Below the pieces are notes generated by a model that saw only the letters and a program-made list of their open reading frames with translations, ran no database searches and had not been told where the DNA came from. Below are positions 1 to 13,220 of a DNA stretch of 64,000 nt, piece after piece (position 1 is the first letter of the stretch; every line of letters begins with the position of its first letter). Source of the stretch: Paraglaciecola sp. L3A3. Its GTDB lineage: Bacteria > Pseudomonadota > Gammaproteobacteria > Enterobacterales > Alteromonadaceae. The DNA is taken from positions 1 to 64,000 of the forward strand of contig NZ_CP047023.1 in NCBI RefSeq assembly GCF_009796765.1. Reading direction: 5' to 3'. The position numbers and the translations under genes were made by a program.

Positions 1-100
1 GATTGATTGAATACTGCACAGTAATTGCTTTCTTGTTTTGAGTTATACATGTGTTTTTTGTCCCTTTTTAAGGCCCTTTCATAGGGTGGAGTCTTTTTTA

Positions 101-1483
101 ATGTCTATGTGGAACCAATGTTTAGAAAGGCTTCAGCAAGATTTACCTATCCAGCAATTTAGTATGTGGATAAGGCCTTTACAAGCAGAGCATGGCGATG
201 GATATTTGACATTATTTGCTCCGAATCGGTTTGTATTAGACTGGGTGAGGGATAAATATTTTGCACAAATAAATAATTTATTAAATGAATTTTCTGGTGA
301 TAAAGCGCCTCAATTGCGATTTGAAGTAAATAATGAAAAAGTTGCTATGAGCAGCGTTCATACTCCTCTAGCTAAAACGGTCGTTTCTAATCAAATCAAC
401 ACTAATGTCAACACACAAAGTGTTGCTGCGAATAGCTCCAGTCACCCCGATATTCCAGCTCATAAAAGTAATATTAATTTAACCTATAAGTTTGATAACT
501 TTGTAGAGGGTAAATCAAATCAGCTAGCTAGGGCTGCCTCGCAACAGGTCGCTGATAATCCTGGTGGAGCTTATAATCCTCTTTTTATATATGGTGGAAC
601 AGGTTTAGGTAAAACTCATTTATTGCATGCTGTCGGTAATGGCATTATGGATAAAAAGAAAAATGCTACTGTCGTGTATATGCATTCAGAACGCTTTGTG
701 CAAGATATGGTTAAGGCTCTACAGAATAACGCTATTGAAGAATTTAAACGTTATTATCGATCTGTAGATGCATTACTAATAGATGATATCCAGTTTTTTG
801 CTAATAAAGAACGATCTCAAGAAGAGTTTTTCCACACTTTTAATGCGTTATTAGAGGGAAATCAGCAAATTATTTTAACCTCTGATCGATATCCAAAAGA
901 AATTGCTGGGGTTGAAGATAGATTAAAATCAAGATTTGGCTGGGGGTTAACTATTGCTATTGAACCACCAGAACTTGAAACTCGTGTTGCCATTTTAATG
1001 CGAAAAGCTGTTGAGAATAAAATATTCCTACCTGATGAAGTGGCATTTTTTATAGCAAAACGTTTACGCTCAAATGTTCGAGAATTAGAAGGTGCACTAA
1101 ATCGTGTCATCGCTAATGCCAACTTTACCGGTAGGCCAATTACTATTGATTTTGTCCGAGAAGCCCTTCGTGATTTATTAGCATTACAAGAAAAATTAGT
1201 CACCATAGATAATATTCAAAAAACAGTTGCCGAATATTACAAAATTAAAATGGCTGACATTCTATCCAAACGACGTAGCCGCAGTGTTGCTCGTCCCAGA
1301 CAAATGGCTATGGCATTGTCTAAAGAATTAACTAACCATAGTTTACCTGAAATAGGGGATGCATTTGGTGGTCGTGACCACACAACTGTATTGCACGCTT
1401 GTCGTAAAATAGTTCAACTTAGAGAAGAAAGTCATGATATAAAAGAAGACTATCAGAATCTAATTCGTACACTTTCTTCATAA
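101..1483 (+). CDS. dnaA: Chromosomal replication initiator DnaA
   Basis: DnaA binds origin DnaA boxes and, in its ATP form, melts oriC and loads the helicase. The protein is 460 residues from the ATG at 101. That start is preceded by GGGTGGAG at 84-91 and begins [11 protein letters not shown], as in the enterobacterial protein; an in-frame upstream extension to 38 has no family resemblance. Domain I covers about residues 1-85, followed by a Ser/Asn-rich linker. The AAA+ core has Walker A GGTGLGKT at 165-172 and Walker B LLIDDIQ around Asp228-Asp229. The C-terminal DNA-binding domain ends with the signature [15 protein letters not shown]. It opens the dnaA-dnaN-recF-gyrB series. Only 100 bp lie upstream in the window, and no oriC is visible there. 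Confidence 0.98.
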   Translation: MSMWNQCLERLQQDLPIQQFSMWIRPLQAEHGDGYLTLFAPNRFVLDWVRDKYFAQINNLLNEFSGDKAPQLRFEVNNEKVAMSSVHTPLAKTVVSNQINTNVNTQSVAANSSSHPDIPAHKSNINLTYKFDNFVEGKSNQLARAASQQVADNPGGAYNPLFIYGGTGLGKTHLLHAVGNGIMDKKKNATVVYMHSERFVQDMVKALQNNAIEEFKRYYRSVDALLIDDIQFFANKERSQEEFFHTFNALLEGNQQIILTSDRYPKEIAGVEDRLKSRFGWGLTIAIEPPELETRVAILMRKAVENKIFLPDEVAFFIAKRLRSNVRELEGALNRVIANANFTGRPITIDFVREALRDLLALQEKLVTIDNIQKTVAEYYKIKMADILSKRRSRSVARPRQMAMALSKELTNHSLPEIGDAFGGRDHTTVLHACRKIVQLREESHDIKEDYQNLIRTLSS

Positions 1484-1502
1484 AATATTCATGAGTAAAA
1501 AG

Positions 1503-2606
1503 ATGAAATTTAGTATTAGCAGGGAAAATTTTTTACAGCCACTTCAATTAGTATCTGGTGCTGTAGAACGTCGTCACACACTTCCAATATTATCTAATGT
1601 ATTAATTAAAGTTAGTGATAACTCACTTTGGCTTACAGGTACTGATTTAGAAGTCGAGTTGATTTCAAATGTCACTTTGACTGGTGATTTTGTAGAAGGT
1701 GAAATTACAGTTCCAGCAAAAAAACTTTTGGATATATGTAAAGGACTAACTGATGGCAGTAATATTGAATTTAGTGTAGATGGTAATAAAGCATTATTAC
1801 GTTCTGGTCGCAGTAAATATAGTCTCTCTACTTTGTCCGCAGACGATTATCCGAATTTAGAAGATTGGCAAGGCGAGCTCGAATTTGAAATTTCACAACA
1901 TGATTTAAAACGCCTAATTGACAGTACCCACTTCTGTATGGCACAACAGGATGTTCGTTACTATTTAAATGGTATGTCCTTAGAGACAGAAGATAATCTT
2001 ATAAGAACGGTGGCTACAGATGGTCATCGGCTAGCTCTTTGCCGTTTAAGTTATGATAGTGCACCACTGCCTAACAGACAGGTAATTATCCCTAGAAAGG
2101 GCGTCTTAGAGATAATTCGTTTAATTGAAGATAATGATAAATTAGTTAAGGTTCAGGTTGGTTCTAATCACATTCGTATCTTTTCTACAGATTTTATCTT
2201 TACCAGTAAATTAGTAGATGGTCGCTTTCCTGATTATCGAAGAGTATTACCGAAAGACGGTGACAAAAAAATTGAATCTAGTAAAGATGTACTCAAACAA
2301 GCTTTCTCAAGAGCGTCAATACTTTCTAATGAAAAATTCAGAGGTGTCCGTTTAAACCTGTCGAATGCAGAGCTAAAAATTACTGCTAATAATCCAGAGC
2401 AAGAAGAAGCTGAAGAAATTGTTGATGTTGATTACAGCGGAGATGATTTGGAAATAGGTTTCAACGTTGCTTATTTAATTGATGTTATGAATGGCTTAAA
2501 TTGTGAAGATGTTCGTATTACTTTAGCTGACTCAAACAGTAGCGCATTGATTGAAGATGCAAAGGATGATTCCGCTCTATACGTTATCATGCCAATGAGA
2601 CTATAA
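1503..2606 (+). CDS. dnaN: DNA polymerase III sliding clamp (beta subunit)
   Basis: The beta clamp forms a dimeric ring that tethers DNA polymerases to DNA. From the ATG at 1503 the protein is 367 residues (E. coli 366) and starts MKFSISRENFLQPLQ, matching the family start. An ATG four codons earlier at 1491 is also in frame but has no ribosome site. Three beta-clamp domains run through the length, and the C-terminus MPMRL is the conserved clamp tail. It follows dnaA by about 20 bp and precedes recF by 36 bp, so the genes are probably co-transcribed. Confidence 0.97.
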   Translation: MKFSISRENFLQPLQLVSGAVERRHTLPILSNVLIKVSDNSLWLTGTDLEVELISNVTLTGDFVEGEITVPAKKLLDICKGLTDGSNIEFSVDGNKALLRSGRSKYSLSTLSADDYPNLEDWQGELEFEISQHDLKRLIDSTHFCMAQQDVRYYLNGMSLETEDNLIRTVATDGHRLALCRLSYDSAPLPNRQVIIPRKGVLEIIRLIEDNDKLVKVQVGSNHIRIFSTDFIFTSKLVDGRFPDYRRVLPKDGDKKIESSKDVLKQAFSRASILSNEKFRGVRLNLSNAELKITANNPEQEEAEEIVDVDYSGDDLEIGFNVAYLIDVMNGLNCEDVRITLADSNSSALIEDAKDDSALYVIMPMRL

Positions 2607-2642
2607 ATTTATTTATAATTATTATTAAAGAAGTAATATAAA

Positions 2643-6159
<3,517 letters not shown>

Positions 6160-6206
6160 TTATTATCAATAAATTGTACCGTCATAAAATAAGTTGACGG
6201 TTTTGA

Positions 6207-6233
6207 AGCCAGCATTTTTTGCTGGCTTTTTAT
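6207..6233 (+). terminator. Rho-independent terminator of gyrB
   Basis: The inverted repeat AGCCAGCA / TGCTGGCT encloses a 5-nt T-rich loop and runs into a T tract, 48 bp after the gyrB stop. It closes the dnaA-dnaN-recF-gyrB unit. Confidence 0.85.
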
Positions 6234-6245
6234 TATATGTAGTTA

Positions 6246-6510
6246 ATACCAATCCGCTTTGATAAGTGTACACTCAGCGAGAATTTAAATGAGCTTAATT
6301 AAGGCGCTTGAATGAAAGAATAGTGGGGCTCTTTTGAGTTCGAGCAACGCACAGTAAGCTCATTTAAAACTCGCCTGAAAGGAATGCCCCAGTGGCTTTT
6401 GCCCTGCGTTCTCGCTATTTGAAAGGGAACAACCATTCCTGCACACCGACGCCTTGTTCAAAAGTCGCTGGCTGCATTCTGAGAGAGAACTTATCAATGT
6501 GGATTGGTAT
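6246..6510. repeat. MITE-like element, copy 1 (265 bp)
   Basis: The ends are imperfect terminal inverted repeats of about 32 bp, at 6246-6277 and 6479-6510, both starting ATACCAATCC when read inward. Inside lies a second inverted pair, near 6274-6296 and 6355-6377 (AAATGAGCTTA and its complement). The short reading frame inside looks like no known protein. The right-hand 17-nt block GAAAGGGAACAACCATT is identical in copy 2. Confidence 0.75.
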
Positions 6511-6670
6511 AATAGGTGTGCTTTTTTTTATGCTTAACTATAAAGTGATTGAACGCTTTGGTAATCGTATCGAACCTGTTATAAATTCTTTAAAACATGT
6601 CCCCCAATATGAGAGAAAATTCTACACCTAGGTGAAGGTTTTATCACTGTCATAAGTTTCTTTGGCCTAT

Positions 6671-6693
6671 AAGCTGAAGCGGGTTCAGCTTTT
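6671..6693. other. Hairpin in the gap between the two MITE copies
   Basis: AAGCTGAA / TTCAGCTT forms a perfect 8-bp stem with a 5-nt loop, followed by only a short T run. It could be a weak terminator on the plus strand. No gene is recognised in 6511-6774. Confidence 0.35.
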
Positions 6694-6774
6694 ACCAAAT
6701 TAGAATATTCACTATAAATGTTGTGAAACTGAGAATAATCTACTTTTTCCTCACTGTAGAAAATGAACCGTAAT

Positions 6775-7052
6775 TACCAATCTAGCTAGATAATGGATCG
6801 CTTAGCGAGAATTTTAAAAGGCTCAAATAAGACATGACAGACGGCTTGTATTATAAAAGAGACAGTAGTCATTTGAGTATAAGCAACGCAGTGTATGTGC
6901 TCTATTTTAAACTCCCATCAAAGCAATTTCCGAGTGCTTGCTGCTTTTCGTTCTCACTTATCGAAAGGGAACAACCATTAGTGCATGACGACCTATTGCT
7001 AAAAAAATACTGGACGCATTCTGAGTGACTACAAATTTAGCTAGAATGCTAT
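6775..7052. repeat. MITE-like element, copy 2 (diverged)
   Basis: This stretch aligns end to end with 6246-6510. Shared blocks include GCGAGAATTT near the left end, AAGCAACGCA against GAGCAACGCA, the identical GAAAGGGAACAACCATT, and CATTCTGAG at the right. The outer ends TACCAATCTAGCTAGA and its imperfect complement near 7036-7052 form the inverted termini. It is more decayed than copy 1 and carries no convincing gene. Confidence 0.65.
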
Positions 7053-7221
7053 AAGTTCGTTCTTCCTTGTATAAATTGTTTATGAAGTTATCGATTAGCT
7101 CAAATGCCTAGTAGAATGTTTAGATCTTAGTCTGATTGAAGGGGTAGTATTGGGGTTAATTATTAAAGTTAGTAAAGAAATCTTGATTATAAGATTTGTG
7201 AAATGAGATACACGAACATAA

Positions 7222-7246
7222 AAAAAGGCCACATACGGTGGCCTTT
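7222..7246 (-). terminator. Terminator of the glyQ-glyS-lipoprotein unit
   Basis: AAAGGCCAC / GTGGCCTTT forms a 9-bp stem with a 5-nt loop, followed on the minus strand by a T run. It lies 16 bp past the stop of the lipoprotein gene. Confidence 0.8.
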
Positions 7247-7261
7247 ATTAAAACTATTAAA

Positions 7262-7711
7262 TTAATTACTATGTAACTTAGTGACAGTGACATCTGGTGA
7301 ACCAAAACCACTAAAGTCGATAATAAATTCAAATGTGCCAGTTTCTGTCGGGGTAAACCTAAAATTTTCATCTGTTGAATCACAGTTTGAACTTACTGAT
7401 TTACCTAAGACTATGACTTGATCTTTTTTACGAGAAAAGCCGCAGTTTAAACCAGGTGTCCAATTTGCATCGGCAAACTTAAAGTCATATGGTTGACCGT
7501 CAGCGATTAATTCAATGCTAGTTGAATATACTTGATCCGCCATTTCTACTAATTTATATTTTTCATCGGCTTCCCACCAAGTAAATACCCCTCTTAAATA
7601 AAGAGTGTCGTAATTATCTTGTTGTGTGAAAGGAACAATGGCTGTACTTGCACAGCCATTTAATAATGCTGCTGTGACTAACATTATCGAACCTAAAGCA
7701 CTATTTTTCAT
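7262..7711 (-). CDS. Small putative outer-membrane lipoprotein downstream of glyS
   Basis: This 149-residue protein has a lipoprotein signal: a short basic start, a hydrophobic stretch and the lipobox LLNGC at about residues 16-20. The mature part is about 130 residues, probably beta-rich, with LYLRGVFTWWEADEKYKL and YDFKFADANW. That pattern recalls the small carbohydrate-binding-like modules of pullulanases and related glycosidases. This is resemblance only, and the function is unknown. It begins 25 bp after the glyS stop on the same strand and probably shares the glyQS transcript, ending at its own terminator. Confidence 0.8.
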   Translation of the reverse strand: MKNSALGSIMLVTAALLNGCASTAIVPFTQQDNYDTLYLRGVFTWWEADEKYKLVEMADQVYSTSIELIADGQPYDFKFADANWTPGLNCGFSRKKDQVIVLGKSVSSNCDSTDENFRFTPTETGTFEFIIDFSGFGSPDVTVTKLHSN

Positions 7712-7736
7712 ATTGTTACCCTTATACTTACTGTGC

Positions 7737-9803
7737 TTATTTCAATACCGAAATATCAGCGCAGCATAAAAATAACTCTCTAAGTTTTGAAAGTAAGGTT
7801 AAACGATTAATCTTAATTGCTTCATCTTCAGCCATAACCATCACATTTTCAAAGAAATCATCTATAGGTGATTTTAGTTCAGCAAGAGCTGTTAGAGCAC
7901 TAGAATAATCAGACTTGGCTATCATAGGTGCTATTTGTGTTTTTAGTGCTTCAAGAGCATCTGCTAGAGCAATTTCTTGAGGTTCAACAAATAGTGTCTT
8001 ATCTAGAGCTGTGTCTGCATCATAAGGGTTTTTAGCTAATATGTTAGCTACACGTTTATTGGCGGCAGCTAAAGCTTCAGCTGATTCTAAAGTGCTAAAT
8101 GATTTTACAGCCTCAATACGTGCAGCGAAGTCAGCTGGGCGAGTAGGGCGATTGACTTCTACAGATTGTACAACACCTGCAGCTATACCTTGTTCACCAT
8201 ACCAAGCTTTAAATCGAGCTAATATAAAATCAACTACTTTATCTTTTAAGTCTTTAGTTTCAATTTTATCTGCAAAAGTAGCAATTGAAGCATCTACTAA
8301 ATCTTCTAAATCGAGAGGCAAAGATTTTTCTACTATGATACGTAATACGCCAATAGAAGCCCTTCTCAAGGCAAATGGGTCTTTATCTCCCTTAGGGGTT
8401 TGCCCTATGCCAAAAATACCAACTAAAGTGTCTATTTTGTCTGCTAAAGCTACACAAATACTAACGTTGGACGTGGGTAAGCAATCACCAGCATATCGCG
8501 GCATGTATTGTTCGTTTTGGGCTACTGCGACTAATTCTGATTCACCATCTGCTCGAGCATAATGCATTCCCATTACACCTTGAACATCAGGAAATTCCAT
8601 GACCATGTTAGTCATTAAATCAGTTTTGCATAATAAACCAGCGCGGTAAGAAGCTTCTTGATCTGCATCGATTAATAACGCAATGTTATTCGCCATAGTG
8701 GCTATGCGATGTGATTTTTCAAACAAGGTGCCAAGCTGCTTTTGGAACAAGATTGTTTTTAAGCTTTCGAGTCTTGATTCTAAGGTTTTCTTTTTGTCTG
8801 TATTAAAGAAAAATTCAGCATCTGCAAGTCTTGGTCTTATGACTTTTTCGTTACCGCTTATGACTGTTTGAGGGTCTTTACTTTCAATATTAGTAATAAA
8901 TACAAAACGTGATTTTAATTCCCCATCTTTATCTAACAAAGGGAAATACTTTTGGTCATCCTTCATTGTATAAATAAGCGCTTCTTTCGGTACGGCTAAA
9001 AATGATTCGTCGAAACTCGCTGTCAAGGCAACGGGCCATTCAACTAAAGAGGTAACTTCTTCGAGTAAGTCATCATCTATATTTGCCGTCGAATTTTCTT
9101 TTTCAGCAGCACAGTTGATTTGTTCAAGTATTTTAGTTTTACGAACATTATGCTCTGCCAATACATAATGACGTTCTAGTTCAGTTAGATAGTCATCAGA
9201 TTTGTTTAATGTGAAAGGTGCATCTGAATGAAATCTATGTCCTTTAATTAAGCGCGATGATGTGATCCCTAACACTTGGCCATCAATTAAATCTGCACCA
9301 AATAGAATAGCAACAGTATGGACTGGTCGGATAAATTGGGTGGTTTTTGTTCCCCAACGCATTGGTTTTGGAATAGGTAATGCTTTAAGTGCTTTTTCAA
9401 TTAAATTGGGTAAAAGATTTTTTACAGGTTGGCCTTTTACATTAGCTTTAAATAGTAACCATTCACCTTTGTCTGTTTTTAATCTGTCGGCTTCAGAAAC
9501 TTCTATGCCATTCGATTTAGCCCAACCTTGTGCGGCTTTTGTAGGTTCTCCATTGGCATCGAATGCAGAATTAACAGCTGGTCCACGCTTTTCAACATTT
9601 TTGTCTGATTGATATTCTGCAAGGTCGCTGACTATAAGAGCTAAACGTCTAGGAGTGGCATACCAATTAGCCTGAGAGAAATTAAGATCATTTTCAGAAA
9701 ATTGGCTGACAATATTATCTTTAAAGGCTGAGGCTAATTTAGCTAGTGCTTTGGGTGGAAGTTCTTCTGTTCCAATTTCTACTAATAAATTTTCAGTACG
9801 CAT
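7737..9803 (-). CDS. glyS: Glycine--tRNA ligase beta subunit
   Basis: The beta subunit of the alpha2-beta2 bacterial glycyl-tRNA synthetase binds tRNA-Gly while GlyQ activates glycine. It has 688 residues (E. coli 689) and begins [20 protein letters not shown], the family N-terminus. Internal family motifs include [15 protein letters not shown] and the HD-like HYARADGE region; an anticodon-binding-like domain forms the C-terminus. It follows glyQ with a 5-bp gap, consistent with translational coupling for equal subunit supply. Confidence 0.97.
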   Translation of the reverse strand: MRTENLLVEIGTEELPPKALAKLASAFKDNIVSQFSENDLNFSQANWYATPRRLALIVSDLAEYQSDKNVEKRGPAVNSAFDANGEPTKAAQGWAKSNGIEVSEADRLKTDKGEWLLFKANVKGQPVKNLLPNLIEKALKALPIPKPMRWGTKTTQFIRPVHTVAILFGADLIDGQVLGITSSRLIKGHRFHSDAPFTLNKSDDYLTELERHYVLAEHNVRKTKILEQINCAAEKENSTANIDDDLLEEVTSLVEWPVALTASFDESFLAVPKEALIYTMKDDQKYFPLLDKDGELKSRFVFITNIESKDPQTVISGNEKVIRPRLADAEFFFNTDKKKTLESRLESLKTILFQKQLGTLFEKSHRIATMANNIALLIDADQEASYRAGLLCKTDLMTNMVMEFPDVQGVMGMHYARADGESELVAVAQNEQYMPRYAGDCLPTSNVSICVALADKIDTLVGIFGIGQTPKGDKDPFALRRASIGVLRIIVEKSLPLDLEDLVDASIATFADKIETKDLKDKVVDFILARFKAWYGEQGIAAGVVQSVEVNRPTRPADFAARIEAVKSFSTLESAEALAAANKRVANILAKNPYDADTALDKTLFVEPQEIALADALEALKTQIAPMIAKSDYSSALTALAELKSPIDDFFENVMVMAEDEAIKINRLTLLSKLRELFLCCADISVLK

Positions 9804-9808
9804 GGCTA

Positions 9809-10714
9809 TTACTTCTCCTTTTTACACATTGGAAAGCCAAGGGATTCACGTGCGTCGTAGTAAGCTTGTGCACAGGCTTTAGATAGAGTTCTTACTCGAA
9901 GAATATAACGTTGACGTTCTGTCACTGATATCGCATGCCTAGCATCTAACAAGTTGAAAGCATGGGACGCTTTCATTACTTGCTCGTATGCAGGTAATGG
10001 TAAGTTTTTATCAATTAAATTCTGGCTGTCTTTTTCGCATTGATCAAAAGTAGCAAACAAAGCGTCTACATCTGCATGTTCGAAATTATAAGCTGATTGC
10101 TCTACTTCATTTTGATGAAATACATCGCCATAAGTGACTTTACCCATAGGGCCGTCTGTCCAGACTAGATCATAAATACTATCTACGCCTTGGATATACA
10201 TAGCTAGTCGCTCCAAGCCATAGGTGATTTCACCAGTGACTGGGGAGCACTCAAGGCCGCCTACCTGCTGAAAATAAGTGAATTGAGTCACTTCCATGCC
10301 ATTAAGCCAAACTTCCCAACCTAGACCCCATGCGCCCAAAGTAGGTGATTCCCAATTGTCCTCAACAAACCTAATATCATGTACTAAAGGATCGAAACCT
10401 AATTCTTTTAATGATCCTAAATACAATTCTTGAATATTATCTGGTGAGGGCTTTAACATTACTTGAAATTGATAGTAATGTTGTAGACGATTAGGGTTTT
10501 CACCATACCTACCATCAGTAGGTCTACGGCAAGGCTGCACATAGGCGCTACTAATAGGCTCTGGGCCTAAAGATCTTAAAAATGTCATAGGGTGAAAGGT
10601 GCCAGCCCCAACTTCCATATCAAGGGGTTGAATAATAACGCACCCTTGACGTGCCCAATAATCTTGGAGCGCTAAAATTAGGCCCTGAAATGTCTTACAA
10701 TCAAACTTTTGCAT
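9809..10714 (-). CDS. glyQ: Glycine--tRNA ligase alpha subunit
   Basis: This class II aminoacyl-tRNA synthetase subunit adenylates glycine. The ATG at 10714 gives 301 residues beginning [20 protein letters not shown], as in E. coli GlyQ, and AGGAC lies just upstream. An in-frame extension to 10798 has no family similarity. Motifs seen are [50 protein letters not shown] and YGLERLAMY. It is the first gene of the glyQ-glyS-lipoprotein unit; its promoter should lie in 10715-10945. Confidence 0.97.
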   Translation of the reverse strand: MQKFDCKTFQGLILALQDYWARQGCVIIQPLDMEVGAGTFHPMTFLRSLGPEPISSAYVQPCRRPTDGRYGENPNRLQHYYQFQVMLKPSPDNIQELYLGSLKELGFDPLVHDIRFVEDNWESPTLGAWGLGWEVWLNGMEVTQFTYFQQVGGLECSPVTGEITYGLERLAMYIQGVDSIYDLVWTDGPMGKVTYGDVFHQNEVEQSAYNFEHADVDALFATFDQCEKDSQNLIDKNLPLPAYEQVMKASHAFNLLDARHAISVTERQRYILRVRTLSKACAQAYYDARESLGFPMCKKEK

Positions 10715-10945
10715 TGTCCTGCCAAATATTAAATAAAATTCAAAAAAACGTTGGCAAGTATACCTTTTGTATAGGCCTGTATGTAGGCTAAAAGGCAATT
10801 TATATACAAGTAATAGCTGTTAAATGGAAAAAATTAATTGAATAGGGCACCGTTATACTAAATGTGCTCAAAATATTATTAATGGTTTCGAGTCTTTGAG
10901 CACGTACTAAGAGTACAAAATTGTTTAAACAGGATATTTAAAGGG

Positions 10946-11392
10946 CTATTGGTTAATAGAAAAATGAGTTAATTGTTTCATTTCTGCAATGATTTGTGGC
11001 TCTAACTTTGCTTCTAACGATTCTCTTTGTATATCTTGTTTTCTGGTTACTAATTTTGGCTGTTGACTCCTATCTTTATGAGTAGGTAAATCTTTAACTG
11101 CATTATAAAGTTCGAATAATCCTGGGTATTGTAGAGAAAAATCAGGCTTGTCCAAAATGGGCAAACTTTCTAATAAATGATACAGGCGAATACTCGCTTC
11201 AGAAAGATTACATTGTTTTTGTTCTACTGCTTTAGCAATAGTTTGAATGCTTTCTGTTATATTAGCGATTCGTTTATTAACCTTGATTTTCCGCGCTTCA
11301 TTTTGATTCTTTAATTTAAATAGCAGTGTACCTGCGTAAAATGCCATAGCAAAAACAATAAGAACTGCAAGTATAAGGGCAATAATATACAT
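10946..11392 (-). CDS. DUF2489 family membrane-anchored protein
   Basis: This 148-residue protein has one N-terminal membrane helix (residues 2-27, very hydrophobic). A charged, largely helical cytoplasmic region follows, including KVNKRIANITESIQTIAKAVEQ and LSEASIRLYHLLESLP. It matches my recollection of DUF2489, whose members in Alteromonadales and Shewanella sit next to yihI. The gap to yihI is only 5 bp. The function is not known. Confidence 0.75.
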   Translation of the reverse strand: MYIIALILAVLIVFAMAFYAGTLLFKLKNQNEARKIKVNKRIANITESIQTIAKAVEQKQCNLSEASIRLYHLLESLPILDKPDFSLQYPGLFELYNAVKDLPTHKDRSQQPKLVTRKQDIQRESLEAKLEPQIIAEMKQLTHFSINQ

Positions 11393-11397
11393 AGGGT

Positions 11398-11904
11398 TTA
11401 GTCTTTATAGTCATCTATATTGATGGATTCAAAAGAGGTAAAAGGATCAGCTGTATGTTCAGAAGTGTCCTCTTCTTCATTATCTAACCCAAGAAGACCA
11501 CATAAAACTTTGTGTCTTGCTAAGTTTTTATCTACATAATTCTGCTCTTCTTTACTTAGTTTTTTACCTAGTTCTGCTTTATCTAATAAAGATGAAAGTT
11601 TTTCATCTTTTTCAATTGTTTCTAATTCTTTAGCAGGGGAAAAGTGTTTAACTTTTGAAGTTGTTTCTTTTTTGGTTTCTGTCGGAAATAGATCTATAGG
11701 TTTTTTACTGCCATGCCGGGGATCTTTAGGGGCGTTATTATTAACCGAATCTTTGTTAAGTATTACTTCACTATTACGGCTCCCAGCAGGCTTACCTAGA
11801 TGTTTTCTAGTTCGTTGCTCTGCAGGCTTAGGTTTGCGAGTATTTGAAGATGATTTAGGTATGCCAATTTGACCTACTTTACGAGACTTTTTCTTTCTGG
11901 GCAT
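11398..11904 (-). CDS. yihI: Der GTPase-activating protein YihI
   Basis: YihI stimulates GTP hydrolysis by the ribosome-assembly GTPase Der and so restrains 50S maturation. The protein has 168 residues. The N-terminus is highly basic (MPRKKKSRKVG), the conserved core contains NNAPKDPRHGSKKPI, and an acidic C-terminal half carries LSKEEQNYVDKNLAR and LLGLDNEEEDTSE, as in the family. In E. coli yihI adjoins csrC, engB, spf and polA; the same neighbours are found here. Confidence 0.9.
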   Translation of the reverse strand: MPRKKKSRKVGQIGIPKSSSNTRKPKPAEQRTRKHLGKPAGSRNSEVILNKDSVNNNAPKDPRHGSKKPIDLFPTETKKETTSKVKHFSPAKELETIEKDEKLSSLLDKAELGKKLSKEEQNYVDKNLARHKVLCGLLGLDNEEEDTSEHTADPFTSFESINIDDYKD

Positions 11905-11987
11905 GTTACACCAATGTAGCTTAGTTTAATGGCTGCATTCTACATTAGTTTTAACCAAACTGGGGTGACTTGTGTAAAATTTTGGCA

Positions 11988-12169
11988 TAAAAAAAGCGAT
12001 AGTTAAACTATCGCTTTTTCTTAAATCAAGAGTGTCAGCAGACACTTCTCCCAAGGTTTGTTCATCCTAAACATGTAATCCATTGAGTCTTCTATTATTT
12101 TTATTTTTAACAAAGACTTTTAATCTATGATCATCCTGATGCTTTATTCTTCGTCCTTGCCTTTTTCTC
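11988..12169 (-). ncRNA. CsrB/CsrC (RsmY/Z)-type CsrA-sequestering sRNA
   Basis: Read on the minus strand, this 182-nt stretch carries five GGA motifs, at 12154-12156, 12134-12136, 12079-12081, 12064-12066 and 12049-12051. Three sit in CAGGATG, TAGGATG and AAGGACG, matching or close to the CAGGA(U/A/C)G repeat of CsrB. One is presented in a TGTT-TAGGATG-AACA stem-loop. A hairpin AGTGTC / GACACT follows. The RNA ends at a strong terminator (AAAAAGCGATAGTT / AACTATCGCTTTTT, 11991-12019). A TATATC -10 candidate at 12175-12180 puts the start near 12169. E. coli csrC lies next to yihI in the same way. The predicted role is to titrate CsrA/RsmA. Ends are approximate. Confidence 0.72.
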
Positions 12170-12204
12170 AAAGTGATATAAGTATCAAAGGTTAACTTTT
12201 GTTA

Positions 12205-12238
12205 CCTAAGCGCTTCCCTGACAAGCAAAATGCTTGTA
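12205..12238. promoter_or_regulatory. Inverted repeats upstream of the CsrB-like RNA
   Basis: ACAAGCA / TGCTTGT (12221-12237) is a perfect 7-bp inverted repeat, overlapping a looser palindrome containing AAGCGCTT (12209-12216). They lie 35-70 bp upstream of the predicted RNA start, where GacA/UvrY boxes are usually found. The match to the GacA consensus TGTAAG-N6-CTTACA is only partial. Confidence 0.35.
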
Positions 12239-12391
12239 ATTCCCTGTTGTTTTATTGGAGCAAGAGAATACAGGATTGAATAAAATTTACAACTTCTTTA
12301 CAAAACAATTAACAAAAATATTGCAATTTGGTAATTAAATTGGGCGATTAACTTGTTAGATTGAGCTTTAAGTTAATCGCCGGTAACTAGA

Positions 12392-13015
12392 TTAGTGTAA
12401 ACCTGAAATGTAATTAGCTAATACTTCAATATCATTGTCTGTCATCTTTTTAGCTATATCTTCCATCATACCGTTTAAAGAATTGTTGCGATCTCCAGAA
12501 CGGAATGCTTTTAATTGGCTTTTTATGTAATCAGTATGTTGGCCACTAATATCTGGAAAACCAGATAGACTTGTGCCATTTCCTCGAGGGCCATGACAAG
12601 CAATACATGCTGTAATACCTCGCTCTAAATCACCGCCATTATAAAGTTTTCTACCAAGCTCAACAAAATCTTCAGGTGTCTCACCAGCAGAACCTGTTTG
12701 ACTGGAAAAATATGCAGCTATGTCTTGTATATCCTGTTCAGAGAGGGCTGCAGCCATACCATTCATTACGGCATTATTACGTCCTTCTTTTCCACCTGTT
12801 TGACTAGCCAATTTAAATTCATTTAGTTGTTTAACTAAATAACTAACATGTTGACCTGCTAGTTTAGGGTTCATTGAAATTGCACTATTTCCGTCTGCAC
12901 CGTGGCAGGCTCCACAGGCTACAGATTTGGCTTTACCTTTTTCGGCATCGCCTTGGGCGAAAGATGAAGCACTAAAGCTTAAAAGTAGACAAATTAGCAG
13001 ACTTATATTTTTCAT
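12392..13015 (-). CDS. Dihaem cytochrome c4
   Basis: Cytochrome c4 is a periplasmic, often membrane-associated dihaem electron carrier feeding terminal oxidases. The ATG at 13015 gives 207 residues with a signal peptide that ends ASSFA before QGDAEKG; a TTG six codons upstream is a poorer start. Two class I cytochrome halves each carry one CxxCH (CGACH and CIACH) with distal methionines in NGMAAAL and NGMMEDI. It lies between the CsrB-like RNA and engB, a position common in gammaproteobacteria. Confidence 0.93.
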   Translation of the reverse strand: MKNISLLICLLLSFSASSFAQGDAEKGKAKSVACGACHGADGNSAISMNPKLAGQHVSYLVKQLNEFKLASQTGGKEGRNNAVMNGMAAALSEQDIQDIAAYFSSQTGSAGETPEDFVELGRKLYNGGDLERGITACIACHGPRGNGTSLSGFPDISGQHTDYIKSQLKAFRSGDRNNSLNGMMEDIAKKMTDNDIEVLANYISGLH

Positions 13016-13220
13016 TTTTTTCTCGTTAAGCAATTGATTAGCAGGTTAATCCTTATTTCAGATCATAGTATTTTACACATTTACACAGCGAGTAAAATAA
13101 ATTCATGACATAAGTTGAATATTATCTACTGTAAAGCAGGGTGTTCTAGTACTTTTAGCTGATATAATGATAAAAATTTATTTCGAAGCTGTGAAATTTT
13201 ATAGCTTTCTAGGAGTTTAC

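Noticed and set aside
1..100. Origin of replication at the window start
   Set aside because: Only one weak DnaA-box-like match (TTATACATG) is seen in the 100 bp before dnaA, with no cluster or 13-mers. oriC is probably just outside the window.
38..100. Longer DnaA N-terminus starting at 38
   Set aside because: The extra 21 codons do not resemble DnaA, and a good ribosome site precedes the ATG at 101.
862..1206. Minus-strand open frame inside dnaA
   Set aside because: It is a shadow of dnaA codons with no ribosome site or family resemblance.
6498..6631. 44-residue hydrophobic peptide running out of the first MITE-like element
   Set aside because: It has no ribosome site, its start is made by the terminal repeat, and no family is recognised.
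6834..7028. 64-residue open frame inside MITE copy 2
   Set aside because: It lies wholly within a non-coding repeat and is not preserved in copy 1.
8041..8562. 173-residue plus-strand frame inside glyS
   Set aside because: It is antisense to a well-defined gene, with shadow codon composition.
12205..12223. Consensus GacA/UvrY box upstream of the CsrB-like RNA
   Set aside because: The match to TGTAAG-N6-CTTACA is partial and the spacing is off by one, so it is reported only as an inverted repeat.
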